From: Henriciella sp.
Lineage (GTDB): Bacteria > Pseudomonadota > Alphaproteobacteria > Caulobacterales > Hyphomonadaceae
Direction of reading: 5' to 3'
NCBI GenBank assembly: GCA_013213785.1
Contig: JABSPZ010000013.1
Location: forward strand, 42,330 to 106,329
Length of the DNA stretch: 64,000 bases
The stretch's first letter is position 1. Every line of letters starts with the position of its first letter. Below the pieces are notes generated by a model. That model made no database searches. It had not been told where the DNA came from and worked only from the letters and a program-made list of their open reading frames with translations. This document shows positions 56,757-64,000 of the stretch, piece after piece. Made by a program: the position numbers and the translations under genes.

Positions 56757-57172
56757 GCCGAAGCCGAAAACAAAACCATGGCGCCCGTCCGCCGTCCCAA
56801 CGCCAGTTGCGCGCCGCCGAACTCGTGCGTCATGCACTGGTTGAGATTATCGCCCGTGAAGAATTTCGCGATCCGGCGCTGCAGGGCGTTGCGATTACAA
56901 TTGGTGAAGTTCGCTCATCTCCTGATCTCAGACACGCAAATATATTTTGTTCGGCGCTCGGAAAATCCGGCAAGGCTGAGATGGAAGAAATCGCTGAAGC
57001 GCTGAACCGCGCTGCAAGTTTCTTGCGTGGCCGCCTCGGACGCGAAATTGCAATGAAGTTTACGCCGCAACTTCATTTCATCCCGGACCTATCTTATGAT
57101 GAAGCCGCGGATATGAGCGAGGTCTTCCGCCGCGCAGAAGTGGCAAGGGATCTCGATCCTGAAGACGAGTAG
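56753..57172 (+). CDS. rbfA: 30S ribosome-binding factor RbfA
   Basis: A late-stage 30S maturation and cold-adaptation factor. The 139-residue protein from ATG 56753 (MSRSRKQNHGARPPSQRQLRAAELVRHAL) has the RbfA core ITIGEVRSSPDLRHANIFCSALG and the end TPQLHFIPDLSYDEAADM. It overlaps the YcxB-like gene by 4 bases. truB and rpsO, which usually follow in alphaproteobacteria, are not next to it. Confidence 0.95.
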   Translation: MSRSRKQNHGARPPSQRQLRAAELVRHALVEIIAREEFRDPALQGVAITIGEVRSSPDLRHANIFCSALGKSGKAEMEEIAEALNRAASFLRGRLGREIAMKFTPQLHFIPDLSYDEAADMSEVFRRAEVARDLDPEDE

Positions 57173-57209
57173 ACCGCTCGGTCAGCAACCTCAAAATTCT
57201 TTCGCATTC

Positions 57210-57227
57210 GCAATAAAATTACATTGC
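57210..57227. promoter_or_regulatory. candidate Zur-type operator before the CobW gene
   Basis: GCAATAAAATTACATTGC is an 18-base near-palindrome (seven of nine pairs match) 58 bases before the GTPase start. The arrangement, with a central AT-rich part and ATTGC ends, resembles alphaproteobacterial Zur boxes. Zinc repression is known for COG0523 genes, but this site is judged by eye. Confidence 0.4.
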
Positions 57228-57285
57228 AAAATTCTGTTGAGCACTTAGCTCCAACGAAAGATCTGAAAAATTTAGAGGCGCCCTT

Positions 57286-58500
57286 ATGAGCGACACAGCC
57301 ACTTCTCCCGAAACGCGTTTGCCCGTTACAGTTCTCTCAGGTTTCCTGGGCGCTGGAAAAACCACGCTCCTCAACCGGGTGCTAAACAATCGCGAAGGCC
57401 GGCGCGTTGCTGTCATCGTCAATGATATGTCGGAAGTGAACATTGACGCGGATCTCGTTCGCGCCGGCGCAGAGCTCAGCCGCACCGATGAAACACTAGT
57501 CGAGATGTCGAACGGCTGCATCTGCTGCACACTCCGCGATGATTTGCTCGCAGAGGTTCGCCGTCTCGCGGTCGAGGGCCGATTTGATTATCTGCTCATC
57601 GAGTCGACTGGTATTTCAGAGCCTTTGCCGGTGGCCGCAACATTTGATTTCCGCGATGAGCACGGCGTCAGTCTGTCTGATGTCGCGCGCATCGATACAA
57701 TGGTCACGGTCGTCGATGCCGTGAACCTTCTTAAAGACTATTCGAGCCATGACTTTCTGAAAGATCGCGGCGAGGTTTTGGGCGAAGAGGATGATCGCAC
57801 GCTGGTCCACTTGCTGACCGACCAGATTGAGTTTGCTGATGTGGTCGTGCTCAACAAAGTCGACGATGCGAGCCAAAGCCAAGTCGATGCGGCGCGCAAG
57901 ATCATTCGTAGCTTGAACGCGGACGCGGAAATCATCGAAGCGAACTATTCTGACATTCCCGCCTCAAGCATTTTCGACACGGGTCTGTTTGACTTTGAGA
58001 AAGCTGAGACCCACCCAATGTGGGCGAAGGAGCTTTACGGCTTCAAAGATCATGTTCCTGAAACCGAAGAATATGGCGTAACCTCCCACACATATCGGGC
58101 GCGCCGGCCCTTTCATCCTCAGAAGATCCACGACCTTCTGAATGGTAACCTGCCAGGGGTTATTCGCGCCAAAGGTCATTTCTGGATGGCGACCCGCCCT
58201 GAATGGCTGGCTGAGTTTTCGCTCGCTGGCGCCCTGTCGAGCATTTCACCGCTAGGTACCTGGTGGGCCTCAGTCCCGTCAGAGCAATGGCCGGACAATC
58301 CAGCTCTGAAAAACTATCTCGATGCCAATTGGGAAGAACCATGGGGCGATCGCCGACAAGAGATCGTCTTTATTGGAGCTGATATTGATTGGGCCGCTTT
58401 GGAAGCGCGCTTAGACGCAGCTCTGTTGCCGGAGGATTTCAATCCAGAGGCGGAAGAGCTGGATGATCCGTTCCCAATCTGGCGCCGCCAGGCGAGTTAG
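57286..58500 (+). CDS. CobW/COG0523 GTPase, likely zinc chaperone
   Basis: A 404-residue GTPase of the G3E metallochaperone family. Walker A is [10 protein letters not shown] (residues 19-28), the metal-binding GCICC is at 77-81 and the guanine-recognising NKVD is present. The C-terminal CobW domain follows ([18 protein letters not shown]). Members such as ZigA deliver zinc under starvation. A candidate Zur box lies before the gene, which supports a zinc role; a cobalt role is less likely as no cob genes are nearby. Confidence 0.92.
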   Translation: MSDTATSPETRLPVTVLSGFLGAGKTTLLNRVLNNREGRRVAVIVNDMSEVNIDADLVRAGAELSRTDETLVEMSNGCICCTLRDDLLAEVRRLAVEGRFDYLLIESTGISEPLPVAATFDFRDEHGVSLSDVARIDTMVTVVDAVNLLKDYSSHDFLKDRGEVLGEEDDRTLVHLLTDQIEFADVVVLNKVDDASQSQVDAARKIIRSLNADAEIIEANYSDIPASSIFDTGLFDFEKAETHPMWAKELYGFKDHVPETEEYGVTSHTYRARRPFHPQKIHDLLNGNLPGVIRAKGHFWMATRPEWLAEFSLAGALSSISPLGTWWASVPSEQWPDNPALKNYLDANWEEPWGDRRQEIVFIGADIDWAALEARLDAALLPEDFNPEAEELDDPFPIWRRQAS

Positions 58501-58507
58501 AATATCT

Positions 58508-58858
58508 CTACCCCTGAGTCGCGCGGCGGACGGGCAAGTGTTTCTTGCCCCAATCCTTGAACGCGACCAGCGCTGGTGAGAACTCGTGGCCTTTCTCGGT
58601 CAGCACGTACTCGTAACGCTTCGGGCGTTCCGAATAGGCCTGCTTTTCCAGGATGCCCGCCTCAACCAAACGCTTCAAGCGATCTGAGATCAGATGCCGG
58701 GTGGCGCCCGTGCTCAAGACAAATTGATCAAACCGCGAGAGGCCGAGGAAGCAATCGCGCAAAATGAGCAAAGTCCAACGGTCGCCAACCAAAGAAAGGG
58801 TTCGCGCAACCGGGCACCAATTATCGTCTAAATCTGTCCACTTCATACTTGCACGCAT
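58508..58858 (-). CDS. HxlR family transcriptional regulator
   Basis: A 116-residue winged-helix regulator of the HxlR type, with WCPVARTLSLVGDRWTLLILRDCFLGLSRFDQF at the start and LERLVEAGILEKQAYSERPKRYEYVLTEKG-like sequence after it. Members are redox-sensitive or xenobiotic-responsive repressors. The cysteine near residue 14 (NWCPVA) is the conserved redox site of several members. It is divergent from the DsbA-type gene with an operator-like dyad between them. The ATG at 58858 is used; the ATG at 58846 is the alternative. Confidence 0.9.
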   Translation of the reverse strand: MRASMKWTDLDDNWCPVARTLSLVGDRWTLLILRDCFLGLSRFDQFVLSTGATRHLISDRLKRLVEAGILEKQAYSERPKRYEYVLTEKGHEFSPALVAFKDWGKKHLPVRRATQG

Positions 58859-58873
58859 AACCTGATTTGTTTT

Positions 58874-58892
58874 AAGTTCCAAATAAGAACTT
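58874..58892. promoter_or_regulatory. operator-like dyad between hxlR-type and DsbA-type genes
   Basis: AAGTTC (58874-58879) and GAACTT (58887-58892) are perfect reverse complements around a seven-base AT-rich centre, in the 78-base gap between the two divergent genes. It is the likely binding site of the HxlR-type regulator for both directions. Confidence 0.5.
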
Positions 58893-58936
58893 TGTAAGCG
58901 ATGCCAAAACGCTGCAAACAAACCAGGAGACGACCC

Positions 58937-59539
58937 ATGGCCAAAACGCTGGAATTCTTTTTTGATTATATGAGCCCCACCTCATTTCTTGGTTGGGCTG
59001 TGGTGCCTGGCGTCATTGAGCGAACCGGCGCGGAGCTGAAAATCAAACCTATGTTTCTTGGCGGCGTTATGAAAGCCACCGGCAACCAACCCCCCGGCAT
59101 GGTGGCCGCGAAGGGCAAATATATGGCCCAAGATATGGCCCGCTGCTGCAAGCGTCATGGGATCAAAATCTACTCGAACACGCACTTCCCATTGATGAAT
59201 ACGCGCATTCTAACCGGCGCAACCATCCGTCTCGAGGATGATCCGGTACAGCAGCACAAACTCATTGATGCTGGCTTCAAATATATTTGGGGTTTGCCTG
59301 AAGGCGGTATCAATACGGGCGATGAAGCGCAGTTCAAAGAGGCTTTCGGGTCAGAGGGCTTTAATGCGGACCGCCTATGGGAGCTTGGAACGGCCGACGA
59401 AACGAAAGCCATGCTCCGCGCAAACACGGAAGAAGCGGTTGCGCGCGGCACCTTCGGCGCCCCAACCTTCTTTGTCGGAGAAGATATGTTCTTCGGGCAT
59501 GATCGCTTGGATTATGCCGAAGAAGCTTTGATGGCTTAG
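58937..59539 (+). CDS. DsbA-family 2-hydroxychromene-2-carboxylate isomerase-like protein
   Basis: A 200-residue thioredoxin-fold protein of the HCCA isomerase/kappa-GST group. It begins TLEFFFDYMSPTSFLGWAVVPGV, with the SPTSFLG catalytic serine region where DsbA has CxxC, and ends GTFGAPTFFVGEDMFFGHDRLDYAEEAL. Glutathione-dependent isomerisation of an aromatic intermediate is likely. ATG 58937 follows CCAGGAGACGA. Divergent from the HxlR regulator. Confidence 0.9.
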   Translation: MAKTLEFFFDYMSPTSFLGWAVVPGVIERTGAELKIKPMFLGGVMKATGNQPPGMVAAKGKYMAQDMARCCKRHGIKIYSNTHFPLMNTRILTGATIRLEDDPVQQHKLIDAGFKYIWGLPEGGINTGDEAQFKEAFGSEGFNADRLWELGTADETKAMLRANTEEAVARGTFGAPTFFVGEDMFFGHDRLDYAEEALMA

Positions 59540-59545
59540 GCCCAG

Positions 59546-60544
59546 TTAGGCCTCAATACCGGCCTTTGCCGCCAGGCTTCCAAGCGACACCTCTGGGCGC
59601 GGTCCATAATGAGAGATCACCTCTGCCGCCGCGATGTGGCCGAGCTTTGCGCAGGTCGCCAATGGCAGGCCGCGCGCGACTCCAAAGAGGAATCCCGCCG
59701 CGTATTGATCACCGGCGCCCGTCGTATCGACGACTTCGCTGACAGGTTCAGCGGGGACTTCAATCGGGTCGCCTTCGCCGATCACGACTGAGCCTTTTTC
59801 ACCGCGCGTCACTGCCGCGAGACCGGTCTCAGCGCGCAATTGCTCAAGGGCCGTATCGAAATCACGCGTTTCATAAAGGCTGAGCAGCTCTTCCTCATTC
59901 GCAAAGAGGATGTCCACCTGGGTGCGGATCAGCTGCCGGAAACTGTCGCGGTGGCGATCAACACAGAAACTATCAGACAGCGTCAGGGACACTTCGCGGC
60001 CCGCCGTATGGGCGATTTCGGCTGCGTGAACAAAGGCTGATTTGGCGATTTCTTTGTCGAAAAGATAGCCTTCAAGATAAAGAATACCGCCAGCTTCGAC
60101 CATGTTCCGGTCAACGTCGGACGGCGCAAACTCAACAGATGCGCCGAGGAACGTATTCATGCTACGCTTGCCATCGGGTGTCACAAAAATGATCGACCGC
60201 GCCGTTGCTGGGCCGTCTGTCAAAGGAGCGGTTTCGAACGGCACGCCGCCTTTTTCCATATCCTCTTTGAACACTTTTCCGAGACGGTCGTCTGCGACTT
60301 TCCCAATGTAAGCAGCCTTACCCCCGAAACTTGCAATGCCAGCAATCGTATTTGCGCCTGAGCCGCCCGAGGTTTCGACCGCATTAACAGACGCTTCTGT
60401 GAGAGCGTCCGCGCGGTCTTCTTCGATCAGGTTCATCGCGTCTTTATTGATGCCCCATTTGGTCAGGAAAGCATCATCCTGCGCCGAGATTACATCGACG
60501 ATCGCGTTGCCGAGACCGACTACATCATAAACCACTGCTGTCAT
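59546..60544 (-). CDS. PfkB-family kinase, adenosine kinase-like
   Basis: A 332-residue ribokinase-family sugar/nucleoside kinase. The N-terminal GLGNAIVDVIS, the middle GGSGANTIAGIASFG and the anion hole DTTGAGDQYAAGF are characteristic. These proteins are often named adenosine kinase in alphaproteobacteria. The ATG at 60544 has CCAGGGAT upstream; the longer frame is not needed. Substrate not proven. Confidence 0.9.
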   Translation of the reverse strand: MTAVVYDVVGLGNAIVDVISAQDDAFLTKWGINKDAMNLIEEDRADALTEASVNAVETSGGSGANTIAGIASFGGKAAYIGKVADDRLGKVFKEDMEKGGVPFETAPLTDGPATARSIIFVTPDGKRSMNTFLGASVEFAPSDVDRNMVEAGGILYLEGYLFDKEIAKSAFVHAAEIAHTAGREVSLTLSDSFCVDRHRDSFRQLIRTQVDILFANEEELLSLYETRDFDTALEQLRAETGLAAVTRGEKGSVVIGEGDPIEVPAEPVSEVVDTTGAGDQYAAGFLFGVARGLPLATCAKLGHIAAAEVISHYGPRPEVSLGSLAAKAGIEA

Positions 60545-60627
60545 TGAGATATCCCTGGAATGAACTCGGGGCGATGTGCCAGATGCAGGTGCTAGACGCA
60601 ACCTATCAGCCCAGTTATGGGGCGGTT

Positions 60628-61500
60628 ATGAAGAAAATTGCCTATCTCGCGTCCAAAGTGACACTGCCCGGATCACCGCTTCGGCGCAGCGATGCGTTCG
60701 AACATGATTATATGATGGACGCACTGCGCCCGCCTTTTACTGTTCTCGGCATGGAGATCCAGGATGTAGACTGGGCAGACGATGAATTGGATTGGGCAAG
60801 TTTCGATGCGGCGCTGATCGGCACGACCTGGGACTACTGGGACCAACCAGAGCACTTCCTCGCGACGCTCGAAAAAATCGAGAACCAAACGCACCTGTTC
60901 AACTCATCGGCGACTGTGCGTTGGAACAGCGACAAGCGCTATTTGAAAGAGCTTGCCGCAAAGGGCGCGCGCACCATTCCGACGCTGTGGATCGATAAAG
61001 TTGGCGCCAACGAATTCGCGGCCGCGTTTGGGGAATTGGGCAGCGATGACTTGGTGTTTAAACGCCAAATCGGGGCAGGGGCGGATGGTCAGTTTCGACT
61101 ATCGCCAAGCGACAAACTTCCCGCCATGCCGCATCCAATGATGGTCCAGCCCTTCTTGAGCAAGATCCAAGAAGAGGGCGAGTACAGTTTCATCTTTATC
61201 GACGGCACGTTTTCCCACGCGCTCTTAAAGCAGGCCAAATCAGGTGATTACCGAATCCAATCCTCCTATGGCGGCTGGGAAACCAAAGTGTCTCCGACCG
61301 CTGAAGACCTCGCCCAAGCGCAGGCCATTTTGCAGCTCATGGACGAGACATCCTTCTATGCCCGCGTCGACATGATCCGCGGCGAAGATGAAAAGCTTCT
61401 CCTCATGGAACTCGAATTGATCGAGCCATACCTCTATCCCAAGGAAGGGCCGGAGCTCGGGTCGATCATGGCGGACGCGCTAAAGGGACGCCTCGGCTAG
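60628..61500 (+). CDS. ATP-grasp family protein
   Basis: A 290-residue enzyme of the ATP-grasp superfamily like the RimK/glutathione-synthetase-type proteins (LVFKRQIGAGADGQF for the nucleotide loop and EDEKLLLMELELIEPYLY for the metal-binding end). It starts MKKIAYLASKVTLPGSPLRRSDAFEHDYM. It would join a carboxylate to an amine or thiol with ATP; the substrates are unknown. It is divergent from the PfkB gene (84-base gap). Confidence 0.85.
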   Translation: MKKIAYLASKVTLPGSPLRRSDAFEHDYMMDALRPPFTVLGMEIQDVDWADDELDWASFDAALIGTTWDYWDQPEHFLATLEKIENQTHLFNSSATVRWNSDKRYLKELAAKGARTIPTLWIDKVGANEFAAAFGELGSDDLVFKRQIGAGADGQFRLSPSDKLPAMPHPMMVQPFLSKIQEEGEYSFIFIDGTFSHALLKQAKSGDYRIQSSYGGWETKVSPTAEDLAQAQAILQLMDETSFYARVDMIRGEDEKLLLMELELIEPYLYPKEGPELGSIMADALKGRLG

Positions 61501-61503
61501 CTG

Positions 61504-62274
61504 CTAATTAGAGCGGGCCGCCTCATAGAATGCGATCGCCGCGGCGTTAGACACATTCAGGCTCTCCATCTCAGACGCGATCGGAATCCTCGCGAGTTCA
61601 GCGCATGCTTTGGCAACGCCGGGCCGGAGGCCAGGCCCTTCGGCGCCGAGAACAATTGCCAGTTTCGCCGCGCCGGCGACCGCTTGTTCAATCTGGGCGC
61701 GACCTTCACCGGCGAGACCTACGGTGTGAAAGCCCGCCTCATTCAGAGCATCAAGCGCGCGGGCAATATTTACAACGCGGCACTCTGAGACTGTTTCAAT
61801 CGCGCCGACCGCCGCCTTTCCAACAATCCCAGAGATGGGCGGCGCATTGCGGGTCTGCAAAACCAGAGCGCCGAACCCGAACGCTGCGGCAGAGCGAAAG
61901 ATCGCGCCGAGATTGTGCGGGTCGCTGACCTGATCCAGCACGACGACATGCGTTGCGCCTCTGGCAATTACATCCTCAATCTGAATCGGGGGCAGGGGCT
62001 CAAACTGTGCCGCGAGGCCTTGATGGACCGCATCTCTCGGCAAAAGCGCATCGATGGCGCCAGGGTCAACAATTTCTGATCGACCGGGTTTAGACGCTAA
62101 ACGATCCAAACCGTTTTTGGTTCCGACCAAGCGGACGAGTTTGCGCTTTGGATTTGCCAAAGCGGCCGTCACGGCATGCACACCCCAGAGCCAATTTTCG
62201 CCGGATCCATGGGGCCGAGACGGAGATTTACGCTTGTGTGAATTAGGACGGTTGCGCGGGCGGGGCTTGCTCAT
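61504..62274 (-). CDS. rlmB: 23S rRNA (guanosine-2251-2'-O) methyltransferase
   Basis: A 256-residue SPOUT methyltransferase of the TrmH/RlmB group. A basic N-terminal tail is followed by an L30e-like domain beginning LWGVHAVTAALANPKRK and the knot domain with VLDQVSDPHNLGAIFRSAAAFG, VLGAEGPGLRP and IPIASEMESLNVSNAAAIAFYE. Convergent with the ATP-grasp gene. A tRNA pair lies on the other side, divergent. Confidence 0.95.
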   Translation of the reverse strand: MSKPRPRNRPNSHKRKSPSRPHGSGENWLWGVHAVTAALANPKRKLVRLVGTKNGLDRLASKPGRSEIVDPGAIDALLPRDAVHQGLAAQFEPLPPIQIEDVIARGATHVVVLDQVSDPHNLGAIFRSAAAFGFGALVLQTRNAPPISGIVGKAAVGAIETVSECRVVNIARALDALNEAGFHTVGLAGEGRAQIEQAVAGAAKLAIVLGAEGPGLRPGVAKACAELARIPIASEMESLNVSNAAAIAFYEAARSN

Positions 62275-62282
62275 TATAAGGC

Positions 62283-62338
62283 CGGTTTCCGGTTGAAAGA
62301 CGGTGGTGTCAAAGCCCCCTAATGACGGTCGGAAACCG
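62283..62338. promoter_or_regulatory. inverted repeat in the rlmB/tRNA divergent gap
   Basis: CGGTTTCCG (62283-62291) and CGGAAACCG (62330-62338) are perfect complements 38 bases apart, in the 95-base gap before tRNA-Tyr. It could be a protein-binding dyad controlling both directions or a leader hairpin. Function is inferred. Confidence 0.3.
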
Positions 62339-62369
62339 CGGCGTCAAATGGCGTTGTGTAAGTCACCCT

Positions 62370-62454
62370 GGAGGGGTGGGAGAGTGGTTAAATCCAGCAG
62401 ACTGTAAATCTGCCCGCTTTGCGTACACTGGTTCGAATCCAGTCCCCTCCACCA
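62370..62454 (+). tRNA. tRNA-Tyr (anticodon GTA)
   Basis: Acceptor GGAGGGG (62370-62376) pairs with CCCCTCC (62444-62450), then discriminator A and encoded CCA. The anticodon stem GCAGA/TCTGC closes the loop CTGTAAA with GTA at 62404-62406. The long variable arm and TTCGAAT T loop fit a type II tyrosine tRNA. Confidence 0.97.
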
Positions 62455-62491
62455 CTTACACAAAGCATGCTATAGAGGCTGCAGGCCCTGA

Positions 62492-62565
62492 GCGGGTATA
62501 GCATAGTGGTAATGCGGCAGCCTTCCAAGCTGTTGAGCTCGGTTCGATTCCGTGTACCCGCTCCA
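62492..62565 (+). tRNA. tRNA-Gly (anticodon TCC)
   Basis: Acceptor GCGGGTA (62492-62498) pairs with TACCCGC (62555-62561), discriminator T and encoded CCA. The anticodon arm GCAGC-CTTCCAA-GCTGT puts TCC at 62524-62526. It follows tRNA-Tyr by 37 bases and is probably in the same transcript. Confidence 0.97.
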
Positions 62566-62757
62566 ACTATTCCGAACACCGCTTCCGTACCCGCCAAATA
62601 AATCTGTGCGACTAGACGAACTGATTTGCCGGCCTTTCTGCCTCTCAAGGTAAATTCTTCCAACAATCCAGATTTCCGCGCGGTGGTCTCATTCTTTCCT
62701 TGAGGCGCCTGTCTCAGCTGGTTAACACACTACAAACGTCACAGCTGGGAGTATCGT

Positions 62758-64000
62758 ATGCGAACGTCGCTATCTGTTTTGTCTTTAACCGCCGCTTTGG
62801 CAGCTGCGTCGGCGGCGTCGGCGCAGGGCTTTTCGCCCGAAGATCTGGTCTCTGAAACCGAGACTTGGTTCCAGGCGCCGGCCATCTCTCCGGATGGAAG
62901 CACGATCGCGTTCCAAGCGCATGGCGATATTTGGACTGTCTCAATCAATGGCGGGACAGCGACCCCAATCACGCGCGACAATGGCTGGGACGGCATGCCC
63001 GTCTGGTCACGCGATGGCTCAAAGCTCGCTTTCGCCTCCGATCGCAATGGCAATCTCGATGTGTTCGTGATGAATGCAGATGGCACGGGCCTCAGCCGCC
63101 TGACCCATCATGATGCCAATGATTATCCGAGCGACTTCGCCCCCGATGGCAGCGGCGTTCTTTTCGCCTCGGCCCGCGGTCAGTCGGCGAGCTCCAGCTA
63201 TTTCCCGACCGGCGCACTACCGCAGCTGTATCAAGTCTCCGTCGATGGCGGGACACCGCGCATGGTCACGACCGTCCCTGGTATGGAGGCGCGCTATAGC
63301 CCAGACGGTACCAAAATCGCGTATCGTGACGAAAAAGCCTATGAGAATGAATGGCGCCAGCGCGATGTCAGTTCGTTCGCGCGGGACATCTGGGTCTATG
63401 ATCTCGCCAGCCGCGCTCATACCAAAGTGACGGATACGCCGGGCGGCGATCATTCCCCAGCCTGGTCTGCGGACGGCCAAAGCCTGTTCATGCAGTCTGA
63501 GGTTGATGGCGGCACGTTCAATCTGCGCCGCATTGATCTGGCCAGTGGGGCGAGTGAGGAACTGACATCGCATGGACCACACCCGGCCCGCGATACCTCA
63601 ATCAGCAATGATGGTACTTTGGTCTACACCTATCACGGTGTGATCCACAAAGTGGCGGCGGGCGGAGCCTCTGAGGCCCTCTCTATTACAGTTCCCGCCG
63701 GGCGCATTGGCGGCGAAGACACGCCCGTCCCCGCCATGGGCAATATCACAGAGTTTGATATCTCCCCGGACGGATCAGAAATTGCCTACGTCTTCCGCGG
63801 CGAAATTTTCGTCACCGATACAGAATTCTCCGACACCGTACGCGTGACCGATACGGCCGGCCAAGAGCGGTCCGTTTCTTTCGCGCCGGATGGCCGAACA
63901 CTGCTCTACGCCGCTGAACAAGATGGCGGCTGGGGCATCTATGAAACCAGCATCGCGGAGGATAACGCGCCGCGCTTCTCCATGTCCGTGCAGTTTGAAT
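62758..64000 (+). CDS. Tricorn-like S41 family protease (cut by window end)
   Basis: An exported protein whose first 414 residues are in the window. A Sec signal (MRTSLSVLSLTAALAAASAASA) is followed by repeated PD40-type propeller blades (APAISPDGSTIAFQAHGDIWTV, MPVWSRDGSKLAFASDRNGNLDVFVM, SPAWSADGQSLFMQSEVDGG, FDISPDGSEIAYVFRGEIFV). This is the N-terminal build of bacterial Tricorn homologues and related peptidases; the catalytic part, if any, lies outside. An amidohydrolase-type C-terminus is also possible. GGGAG precedes the ATG at 62758. Confidence 0.8.
   Translation, partial: MRTSLSVLSLTAALAAASAASAQGFSPEDLVSETETWFQAPAISPDGSTIAFQAHGDIWTVSINGGTATPITRDNGWDGMPVWSRDGSKLAFASDRNGNLDVFVMNADGTGLSRLTHHDANDYPSDFAPDGSGVLFASARGQSASSSYFPTGALPQLYQVSVDGGTPRMVTTVPGMEARYSPDGTKIAYRDEKAYENEWRQRDVSSFARDIWVYDLASRAHTKVTDTPGGDHSPAWSADGQSLFMQSEVDGGTFNLRRIDLASGASEELTSHGPHPARDTSISNDGTLVYTYHGVIHKVAAGGASEALSITVPAGRIGGEDTPVPAMGNITEFDISPDGSEIAYVFRGEIFVTDTEFSDTVRVTDTAGQERSVSFAPDGRTLLYAAEQDGGWGIYETSIAEDNAPRFSMSVQFE

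Noticed and set aside
62370..62565. Phage attachment site at the tRNA pair
   Set aside because: No integrase, no direct repeat of a tRNA 3' end and no foreign-looking genes are seen on either side.

Overview
The window looks like an ordinary chromosomal stretch of an alphaproteobacterium, most probably of the Hyphomonadaceae/Parvularculaceae kind. This is inferred from gene content and order: a rimP-nusA-ylxR-infB-rbfA block, a divergent hrcA/rph pair near rdgB-hemW, a fused indolepyruvate ferredoxin oxidoreductase, mmsA, a TadG-like protein and many lipoproteins. Coding density is high, most genes sit in short operons with ATGA or one-base overlaps, and there is no sign of prophage, CRISPR or rRNA.

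Layout. 0-7 kb: a DUF1801 protein, a thiolase with a DUF2332 protein, and an Lrp-type regulator divergent from a 1152-residue indolepyruvate ferredoxin oxidoreductase. 7-13 kb: a TadG-like von Willebrand protein, thyA, a membrane protein with apt, and then a lipoprotein gene broken by one frameshift and two in-frame stops. 13-21 kb: a ClpP-type protease, a CBS-containing hybrid histidine kinase, mmsA, a cyclophilin lipoprotein, a MoxR/VWA pair, hemW and rdgB. 22-31 kb: a DUF2975/HTH pair, pncC, rph, a PlsC-like acyltransferase, a frameshifted secreted-protein gene, hrcA-grpE, a beta-propeller lipoprotein and dnaK with a sigma-32-like promoter. 31-39 kb: an indoleamine 2,3-dioxygenase divergent from an Lrp-type regulator, then a likely catabolic cluster (PhyH, two hotdog proteins, RidA, SDR, a CrtC-like protein, an APH-type kinase). 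38.6-40.3 kb: a non-coding stretch and a complete IS30-family element with terminal inverted repeats and a 3-bp target duplication. 40-48 kb (minus strand): an M3 peptidase lipoprotein, a nitronate monooxygenase-like enzyme, a Bcr/CflA transporter and a three-gene envelope glycosylation operon. 48-57 kb: trmB, a TonB-domain protein, a cold-shock protein, the rimP-nusA-ylxR-infB transcription/translation operon and rbfA. 57-64 kb: a CobW/COG0523 GTPase with a possible Zur box, an HxlR regulator divergent from a DsbA-type isomerase with a clear operator-like palindrome, an adenosine-kinase-like PfkB enzyme, an ATP-grasp enzyme, rlmB, tRNA-Tyr(GTA), tRNA-Gly(TCC) and the start of a Tricorn-like protease that runs off the window.

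I found no convincing undescribed defence or mobile system. The most interesting items are the broken lipoprotein gene at 11.25-13.19 kb whose frame is otherwise open, the second homopolymer frameshift at 25.5 kb, the start-codon-sequestering inverted repeat before the TadG-like gene, the structured non-coding region beside the IS30 element, and several candidate operators.
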